Assembly (NCBI GenBank): GCA_937877675.1
Contig: CALEIS010000149.1
Span: 1 to 6,972 of the forward strand
DNA length: 6,972 bases
Reading direction: 5' to 3'
Source: an uncultured Clostridia bacterium
GTDB taxonomy: Bacteria; Bacillota; Clostridia; Oscillospirales; Acutalibacteraceae
The notes under the pieces were generated by a model. It made no database searches. It was not told the DNA's origin and saw only the letters and a program-made list of their open reading frames with translations. A program made the position numbers and the translations under genes. The first letter of the stretch is position 1. Each line of letters opens with the position of its first letter. Below are positions 1 through 4,658 of the stretch, one piece after another.

Positions 1-332
1 GTGGTACATTTGTTGGTTATATTCCAGAAGCAGGTGAAGAAATCGTTATTATCGAAGACGTAATTACTGCAGGTACTGCTATCCGTGAATCAATGGAGAT
101 TCTCAAGCACCTTGAAGGCACAAAAGTTATTGCAACATTCATTATGGTTGACCGTAAAGAAAAAGGTCAGTCTGAAAAAGGCGCTATGCAAGAAATTGAA
201 GAACAGTTTGGTTTCCCTGTATATTCTGTTGTTGATGTTTATGACATCATTGAGTATCTTGAAGAAGACCCTGCTAATGAAGAAAATGTTACTCGTATAA
301 AGAACTATCTCGCAGTGAATGGAGCAAAATAA
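1..332 (+). CDS. pyrE: Orotate phosphoribosyltransferase, C-terminal half (5' end outside window)
   Basis: Transfers the phosphoribosyl group of PRPP to orotate to make orotidine 5'-monophosphate, the fifth step of de novo UMP synthesis, in the cytoplasm. The reading frame enters with the codon at position 3 and gives 109 residues before TAA at 330-332. The PRPP-binding loop is at 45-80 (IVIIEDVITAGTA), followed by RESMEIL. The DRKEKG stretch, then EKGAMQEIEEQFG and the ending DIIEYLEED resemble the E. coli-type enzyme (DRQERG, AIQEVER, LIAYLEEK) rather than the shorter Bacillus type. The family is usually about 210-230 residues, so about half is missing on the left. The last base of the stop codon is the first base of the pyrB start (TAATG), showing an operon with probable translational coupling. 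No frameshift is seen. Confidence 0.95.
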   Translation, partial: GTFVGYIPEAGEEIVIIEDVITAGTAIRESMEILKHLEGTKVIATFIMVDRKEKGQSEKGAMQEIEEQFGFPVYSVVDVYDIIEYLEEDPANEENVTRIKNYLAVNGAK

Positions 333-1249
333 TGAAAAACTTGATGAATATTACTGATTTGACAGTTGAAGAAATCGACGAGCTTCTCGCTGTTGCTGAA
401 GATATTATTGCTAATCCTGTAAAATATCAGGATGCTTGTCGTCATAAGTTATTGGCAACTCTTTTCTTTGAACCTTCAACTCGTACTCGTCTTAGTTTTG
501 AATCTGCTATGCATCGCCTTGGTGGTAGCGTAGTTGGTTTCAGCGATTCAAATTCTACATCTTCTTCAAAGGGTGAGAGTTTGTCTGACACTGCTGAGAT
601 TGTTGGTAACTACGTTGATATTATTGCAATGCGTCACCCTAACGAAGGTGCTCCTGTAGTGGCTGCTCGTCGTGCAGGTGTTCCTATTATTAATGCTGGT
701 GACGGTTCTCACAACCACCCTACTCAGACTTTGACTGACTTATTAACTATTTGGCGTACAAAGAAACGTCTTAACAATATGACTATCGGTTTGTGTGGTG
801 ACCTTAAGTTTGGTCGTACTGTTCACTCACTTGTAGGTGCTATGGCTCGTTACACCGGTATCAAGTTTATTTTTATCGCACCTGATGAGCTAAAATTCCC
901 TCGTTATATTATTGAGTCAGAGCTTGATAGTCGTGGTATTGAATACAAAGAGGTTACTACTTTAGAAGAAGTTATGCCAGAGCTTGATGTTCTCTATATG
1001 ACTCGTGTTCAGCAAGAGCGTTTCTTCAATGTGGCTGATTATATCCGTTTGAGAGATACTTACATTCTCACTCCTGATAAACTTATCCCTGCAAAAGAAG
1101 ACCTTATAATTATGCATCCACTCCCTCGTATCAATGAAATTAGCGTAGCTGTGGACGATGACCCAAGAGCATATTATTTCACACAGGCTAAAAATGGCAT
1201 GTATGCTCGTATGGCTTTGATTTTGAAGATGTTGGAGGTAACAGTATGA
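332..1249 (+). CDS. pyrB: Aspartate carbamoyltransferase catalytic chain
   Basis: Condenses carbamoyl phosphate with L-aspartate to N-carbamoyl-L-aspartate, the committed step of pyrimidine synthesis. The 305-residue length is normal for the family. Residues that match the E. coli active site are visible: the carbamoyl-phosphate loop STRTR at 49-53, K80 in the SSSKGES mobile loop (E. coli K84, supplied from the neighbouring subunit), R101-H102-P103, H129 and Q132 in HNHPTQ, R162 in GRTVHSL, R225 and Q227 in TRVQ, and HPLPR at 262-266. These make it ATCase rather than ornithine carbamoyltransferase. The start is the ATG overlapping the pyrE stop; GGAG at 321-324, seven bases upstream, supports it. 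The following pyrI indicates that catalytic trimers assemble with regulatory dimers into an allosteric holoenzyme. Arginine is coded almost wholly by CGT/CGC, unlike the downstream GH3 gene. Confidence 0.98.
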   Translation: MKNLMNITDLTVEEIDELLAVAEDIIANPVKYQDACRHKLLATLFFEPSTRTRLSFESAMHRLGGSVVGFSDSNSTSSSKGESLSDTAEIVGNYVDIIAMRHPNEGAPVVAARRAGVPIINAGDGSHNHPTQTLTDLLTIWRTKKRLNNMTIGLCGDLKFGRTVHSLVGAMARYTGIKFIFIAPDELKFPRYIIESELDSRGIEYKEVTTLEEVMPELDVLYMTRVQQERFFNVADYIRLRDTYILTPDKLIPAKEDLIIMHPLPRINEISVAVDDDPRAYYFTQAKNGMYARMALILKMLEVTV

Positions 1250-1662
1250 GATTAGGACACATTGAAAACGGTATTGTTTTAGACCACATCACAGAAGGCA
1301 ACAGTATGAATATCTACAATGTTCTTAAGCTTAAAAAACTCGACTGTGCTGTTGCTTTGATTCAGAAAGTTGATAGTGTTAAAATGGGTAAGAAGGATAT
1401 CATCAAGGTTTATGCTAACATTGACCTTGACCTTGATATTCTCGGTTATCTCGACCCAGGTATTACTGTTAACATCATCAAAGATGGTGTTGTAGTAGAA
1501 CGCAAGAAACTCACATTACCTGAACGTGTTGTTGGCGTAATTAAATGCGAAAACCCTCGTTGTATCACATCTGTTGAGCGTGACATCTGTCACGAATTTG
1601 TATTAACTGACCCAGTTAACAAGGTTTATCGTTGCATTTATTGCGACCAGGAAGCAAAGTAA
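1246..1662 (+). CDS. pyrI: Aspartate carbamoyltransferase regulatory chain, zinc-binding
   Basis: Non-catalytic chain that binds nucleotide effectors and joins catalytic trimers in the ATCase holoenzyme. The 138 residues are slightly shorter than the 153 of E. coli PyrI. The N-terminal allosteric domain includes IENGIVLDHI (8-14, matching the E. coli IKRGTVIDHI), KLKKLD and MGKKDIIKV (47-55). LPERV at 91-95 leads into the zinc domain, with the four expected cysteines C101, C106, C130 and C133 (Cx4C...CxxC). Start choice: ATG at 1246 overlaps the pyrB stop as ATGA and has GGAGG at 1234-1238 with seven bases spacing. A later in-frame ATG at 1306 would remove the conserved N-terminal strand, so it is not the main start. 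PyrI with PyrB argues for Clostridia (or Bacteroidetes/Proteobacteria/Archaea) and against Bacillus-like hosts. Which effectors bind cannot be told from sequence. Confidence 0.97.
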   Translation: MRLGHIENGIVLDHITEGNSMNIYNVLKLKKLDCAVALIQKVDSVKMGKKDIIKVYANIDLDLDILGYLDPGITVNIIKDGVVVERKKLTLPERVVGVIKCENPRCITSVERDICHEFVLTDPVNKVYRCIYCDQEAK

Positions 1663-1677
1663 ATCAAATATACAACT

Positions 1678-1721
1678 AAAAAAACAACCACCTGTGGTAC
1701 ATTAAAGCCACAGGTGGTTTT
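1678..1721 (+). terminator. Intrinsic terminator after pyrI, possibly bidirectional
   Basis: A perfect 12-bp stem is formed by AACCACCTGTGG (1686-1697) and CCACAGGTGGTT (1708-1719), with a 10-base loop. It starts 23 bases after the pyrI stop. On the + strand the T tract is short (TTTT at 1718-1721, partly inside the stem). On the left side there is a run of seven A (1678-1684), which would be a strong U tract for transcription from the opposite strand. It is placed to end the pyr operon and separate it from the promoter at 1747. Confidence 0.88.
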
Positions 1722-1739
1722 ACTATACATAAATATAGT
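1722..1739. repeat. Short inverted repeat just upstream of the -35 box
   Basis: ACTATA (1722-1727) and TATAGT (1734-1739) form a 6-bp inverted repeat with a 6-base spacer, about 43-60 bases before the expected transcription start. That position would suit an activator site, but the repeat is short and AT-only except for one C/G pair per arm, so it may be chance. Confidence 0.2.
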
Positions 1740-1746
1740 TTTAAGA

Positions 1747-1775
1747 TTGAAAAGTTACATTCTCTATGGTACAAT
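1747..1775 (+). promoter_or_regulatory. Sigma-A-type promoter for the sugar operon
   Basis: A -35 box TTGAAA (1747-1752) is separated by exactly 17 bases from a -10 box TACAAT (1770-1775). The -10 is extended by TG at 1767-1768 (TGG-TACAAT). One mismatch to consensus in each hexamer with ideal spacing makes this the best promoter in the window. Transcription should begin near 1782, giving a leader of about 35 bases before the ATG at 1817. It lies after the pyr terminator, so the operon has its own control. Confidence 0.8.
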
Positions 1776-1777
1776 TT

Positions 1778-1790
1778 CCTTAAAATAAGG
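1778..1790. promoter_or_regulatory. Palindrome over the transcription start, candidate operator
   Basis: CCTTA (1778-1782), AAA, TAAGG (1786-1790) is a perfect 5-bp inverted repeat with a 3-base centre. It begins two bases after the -10 box and spans the expected start site, where a repressor could block initiation. It is too short and AT-rich in the centre to act as a terminator. The half-site length is modest, so chance occurrence in AT-rich DNA is possible. It does not match the catabolite-repression (cre) consensus, and no regulator gene is visible nearby. Confidence 0.35.
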
Positions 1791-1816
1791 TATTAAAAGA
1801 CTGTAAGGAGAATTTT

Positions 1817-2605
1817 ATGGTACTTGTTACTGGTGCAAGTGGTTTTGTTGGAAGCAAGATTATGCAAATATGCAAAGATGTGATTGCTTGTCCTTCACTC
1901 AAGGGTACAACAGAAGATGAAATCAAGTGCATTGTAGAAGAAAGTGAAGTTGACACTATTATTCACACTGCTGCTATATCCGATATTGGAATATGTCAGG
2001 CTAATCCTGAAGCTTCTTATATTGCCAACGTACAAATTCCTATATTTCTTGCAAAAGCATCAAAAAACATAAAACTTATATGCTTTAGCTCTGACCAAGT
2101 TTATAGTGGTGCTGACGAAGAAGGACCCTATACAGAAGATATGGTAAAACCTAGCAATATTTATGCTGAACACAAGTTGGAAATGGAACAACGTGTGTTG
2201 GATATTGTCCCAGATGCCGTAATGCTTCGTGCAGAGTGGATGTATGATTATTATTTAAAAAAATCTAACTATTTTATGAACATCATAAATGCAACTGAAT
2301 CCGTTAGTTTTAGCTCACAACAAATTAGAGGGATTACCTATGTAAAAGAAGTTGCTGAAAATATGGAAAGAGTTACACATCTTCCTGGTGGTGTATATAA
2401 CTTTGGTAGTGAAACATCAAAATCCATGTACGAAATTACAAAGGATTTTTTATCAATTCTTGGCAAAAACATAACTGTTGAAGATGCCCCACCAAGACAT
2501 AATTTATGGATGAATTGTGAAAAAGCAAGAAACCAAGGCATAATTTTCAGTAGCGTTGAAGATGGATTGATAAGCTGTGCAAAAGATTACCGTTTATTGA
2601 AATAA
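1817..2605 (+). CDS. RmlD-like NAD(P)-dependent sugar nucleotide reductase (extended SDR)
   Basis: Extended short-chain dehydrogenase/reductase of the NAD-dependent epimerase / dTDP-4-dehydrorhamnose reductase (RmlD) branch; 262 residues, somewhat shorter than the usual 280-300. The Rossmann dinucleotide-binding loop TGASGFVG is at 5-12. Other signs are IIHTAA at 48-53, SSDQVYSG at 91-98 (matching STDYVF.G of RmlD), PYTED, and the catalytic YxxxK pair Y116 and K120 in NIYAEHKLE. The C-terminal half also follows RmlD: LRAEWMY at 137-143, QQIRGITYVKEVAENM, and GGVYNFGSE. No rmlA, rmlB or rmlC is beside it, so rhamnose synthesis is not supported; inside a glycosidase operon it may instead reduce or epimerise a released sugar, which is inference. 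The ATG at 1817 has AAGGAG at 1805-1810, six bases upstream. It is the first gene after a strong promoter; the next gene starts 25 bases after its stop. Confidence 0.85.
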   Translation: MVLVTGASGFVGSKIMQICKDVIACPSLKGTTEDEIKCIVEESEVDTIIHTAAISDIGICQANPEASYIANVQIPIFLAKASKNIKLICFSSDQVYSGADEEGPYTEDMVKPSNIYAEHKLEMEQRVLDIVPDAVMLRAEWMYDYYLKKSNYFMNIINATESVSFSSQQIRGITYVKEVAENMERVTHLPGGVYNFGSETSKSMYEITKDFLSILGKNITVEDAPPRHNLWMNCEKARNQGIIFSSVEDGLISCAKDYRLLK

Positions 2606-2616
2606 TTAGTATTATA

Positions 2617-2639
2617 AAGAGAGAATTTATGTGAAAATG
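2617..2639 (+). promoter_or_regulatory. Weak ribosome binding site and overlapping start codons of the GH3 gene
   Basis: A purine-rich AAGAGAG (2617-2623) is the only ribosome-binding candidate. Three start codons follow: ATG at 2629, read directly into TGA (ATGTGA); GTG at 2631, with seven bases spacing; and ATG at 2637, with thirteen bases spacing and in frame with the GTG. Spacing favours the GTG. The choice changes the protein by only two residues. Confidence 0.5.
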
Positions 2640-4640
2640 ATTGATACAAGAATACATGACTTAATCGACAAAATGACCATAGAAGAAAAAGTGTCACAAC
2701 TTACCAACAGTGCTGCTGGAATTGGGAGACTCAACATCAACAAATATGATTGGTGGAATGAAGCGCTTCATGGTGTGGCAAGAGCAGGCACTGCCACTGT
2801 TTTTCCTCAGGCTATCGGTCTTGCTGCAATGTGGGATGATGACTTGCTTTTTGAAATTGCAGAGGTTATTTCAATCGAAGCAAGAGCCAAGTATAATAAG
2901 GCACAAAAAGAAGGGAATTTTGAAAGATATTATGGTCTTACCTTTTGGAGTCCCAATGTAAATATTTTCAGAGACCCTCGTTGGGGAAGAGGTCAAGAAA
3001 CCTATGGTGAAGACCCATATCTCACATCAAAACTCGGTGTTGCTTTCATAAAAGGCTTACAAAACAATGATTCAACACATTTGCGTACTGCTGCTTGTGC
3101 TAAGCATTTAGCAGTACATTCAGGTCCTGAAGATACAAGACATGGTTACAATGTAAATGTTTCTATAAAAGATTTATTTGAGACTTATCTCCCCGCTTTT
3201 GAGGCTTGTGTAAAAGAAGGTCAGGTTGAAGCCGTTATGGGTGCTTACAATGCAGTCAATGGTGTACCTTCTTGTTGTAATGAATATCTACTAAAGGATA
3301 TTTTACGAGAAAAATGGGGTTTTAAAGGACATGTGGTGTCCGACTGTGGTGCAATCTACGATATAAAAAAGCATCACAATTATACAGGTAGTCACAAGGA
3401 GTCAGCGGCAATATCAGTAAAAAACGGTTGTGACTTGAATTGTGGTGATGTATATAAACATCTTATCGACGCTTATGAAGAGGACTTAATTACCGAAGAA
3501 GAAATTGATGTTGCTCTTTACAATACACTTAAAACAAGATTTAAGCTTGGTATGTTTGACGAGCATACAGAATATGACAACATTGATTATTCAGTTGTGG
3601 CTTGTGATAGTCATAGACAGCTTTCTTTACGAGCTTCACGTGAAAGTATCGTAATGCTTAAAAATGACGGAATACTGCCACTTAAAAGGGATGAAATCAA
3701 AAGTGTTGCTGTTATCGGTGTAAATGGTGATAGTAAAGAAGTTTTACTTGGCAATTACAATGGTTTTCCATTAGAATATCACACAGTTTTTAAGGGTTTA
3801 AGTGATTACTTAGGTGAAGACGCAACCGTTTCTTATGAGCAGGGTTGCAATTTCTTTAAGAAAAAGAGAAGTTCACTAAAAAAGGCTGTAAAACTTGCAG
3901 AAGAAAGTGATGTTGCTATTGTGTGTCTTGGGCTTGATGCTTCATACGAGGGTGAAGAAGGAGATGCCAATAATCCATACTGTGCAGGTGACAGAAAAAC
4001 CATAGAAATAATTGAGGCACAGTTTGAACTACTTAAAGCCGTAAAAGAGGTTAATGATAAAGTTATACTTCTTATGTTTTGTGGTGGTGCTGTGGCTTTT
4101 GGAGAGGCAAAAGACCTTTCAAATGCTATTCTAAACTGTTGGTATCCTGGTGAAATGGGTGGAAAGGCAATCGCACAACTATTATTCGGTGAATATTCAC
4201 CAAGTGGTAAACTGCCTGTTACAATTTATTCTTCAACTGCTGATTTACCCAATTTCAACGATTATTCAATGACTAATCGAACCTATCGATATTTTAAAGG
4301 TACTCCAGAATTCCCATTTGGATTTGGTTTATCTTACACAAAGTTCAAATATGGTGAATTACAAATAGAAAAAAATAATGACGATGTTAAGGTTTCCATC
4401 ACAGTTAAAAATGTTGGAGATTTTGATGGAAAAGAGGTTATAAGGCTATTTAAATCGGAAAAAGATTCGATTAATCAGCCTATAAAATCTCTTGCAAGAT
4501 TTAAGAAAATAAGCCTAAAACAAGGTGAAGAAAAAACTGTTGAGTTTATTCTTACACCTGAAGATTTTACCCATATAAATGAAGATGGAGAAAAGGAATA
4601 CCTTTCATTTGAAAAATTCGATATATTCATAGAAGAATAA
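2631..4640 (+). CDS. Family GH3 beta-glycosidase (beta-glucosidase / beta-xylosidase type), intracellular
   Basis: Retaining exo-acting beta-glycosidase of family GH3, removing terminal beta-linked sugars, probably glucose or xylose, from oligosaccharides. The 669 residues hold three GH3 parts. The N-terminal barrel (about 10-310) has WWNEALHGVARAG at 41-53, the substrate-binding NIFRDPRWGRGQETYGEDP at 111-129, KHLAVHSGPE at 158-167 and the nucleophile D238 in VVSDCGA. The alpha/beta sandwich (about 330-530) has SYEGEEGD at 438-445, where one of E440, E442 or E443 should be the acid/base, and the WYPGEMGG motif at 504-511. A fibronectin III-like domain covers about 585-669. The KHLAVHSGPE stretch lacks the KHFPGHGDT His-Asp motif of NagZ-type GH3, so N-acetylglucosaminidase is unlikely. 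There is no signal peptide, so it acts in the cytoplasm. GTG at 2631 is taken as start; ATG at 2637 is possible. The GH38 gene starts 18 bases after its stop. Arginine is mostly AGA. Confidence 0.93.
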   Translation: MKMIDTRIHDLIDKMTIEEKVSQLTNSAAGIGRLNINKYDWWNEALHGVARAGTATVFPQAIGLAAMWDDDLLFEIAEVISIEARAKYNKAQKEGNFERYYGLTFWSPNVNIFRDPRWGRGQETYGEDPYLTSKLGVAFIKGLQNNDSTHLRTAACAKHLAVHSGPEDTRHGYNVNVSIKDLFETYLPAFEACVKEGQVEAVMGAYNAVNGVPSCCNEYLLKDILREKWGFKGHVVSDCGAIYDIKKHHNYTGSHKESAAISVKNGCDLNCGDVYKHLIDAYEEDLITEEEIDVALYNTLKTRFKLGMFDEHTEYDNIDYSVVACDSHRQLSLRASRESIVMLKNDGILPLKRDEIKSVAVIGVNGDSKEVLLGNYNGFPLEYHTVFKGLSDYLGEDATVSYEQGCNFFKKKRSSLKKAVKLAEESDVAIVCLGLDASYEGEEGDANNPYCAGDRKTIEIIEAQFELLKAVKEVNDKVILLMFCGGAVAFGEAKDLSNAILNCWYPGEMGGKAIAQLLFGEYSPSGKLPVTIYSSTADLPNFNDYSMTNRTYRYFKGTPEFPFGFGLSYTKFKYGELQIEKNNDDVKVSITVKNVGDFDGKEVIRLFKSEKDSINQPIKSLARFKKISLKQGEEKTVEFILTPEDFTHINEDGEKEYLSFEKFDIFIEE

Positions 4641-4658
4641 AACAACGGAGGTGGCGTT

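Noticed and set aside
85..300. 71-codon + strand open frame inside pyrE
   Set aside because: It lies in another frame over a well-conserved OPRT coding region. The translation is low-complexity (many K and L) and there is no ribosome binding site.
332..1249. Possible ornithine carbamoyltransferase instead of ATCase
   Set aside because: The HPLPR motif, the lysine in the mobile loop, and the neighbouring pyrI and pyrE all point to ATCase. The ornithine-binding SMG-type signature is absent.
1663..1816. Riboswitch or small RNA gene in the intergenic region
   Set aside because: The 154-base gap is accounted for by the terminator, the promoter and a leader of about 35 bases. The leader is too short for a known riboswitch, and no other stable fold is visible.
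2338..2541. 67-codon - strand open frame within the reductase gene
   Set aside because: It is antisense to the conserved C-terminal half of the RmlD-like protein, has no recognisable motif and lacks a ribosome binding site or promoter of its own.
2710..2961. 83-codon + strand open frame within the GH3 gene
   Set aside because: It is out of frame with highly conserved GH3 motifs (WWNEALHGVA, FWSPNVNIFRDPRWGRG) and is explained as a shadow frame.
2631..4640. NagZ-type beta-N-acetylglucosaminidase activity for the GH3 enzyme
   Set aside because: The KHFPGHGDT motif that carries the His-Asp catalytic dyad is replaced by KHLAVHSGPEDTRH, which is the glucosidase/xylosidase pattern.
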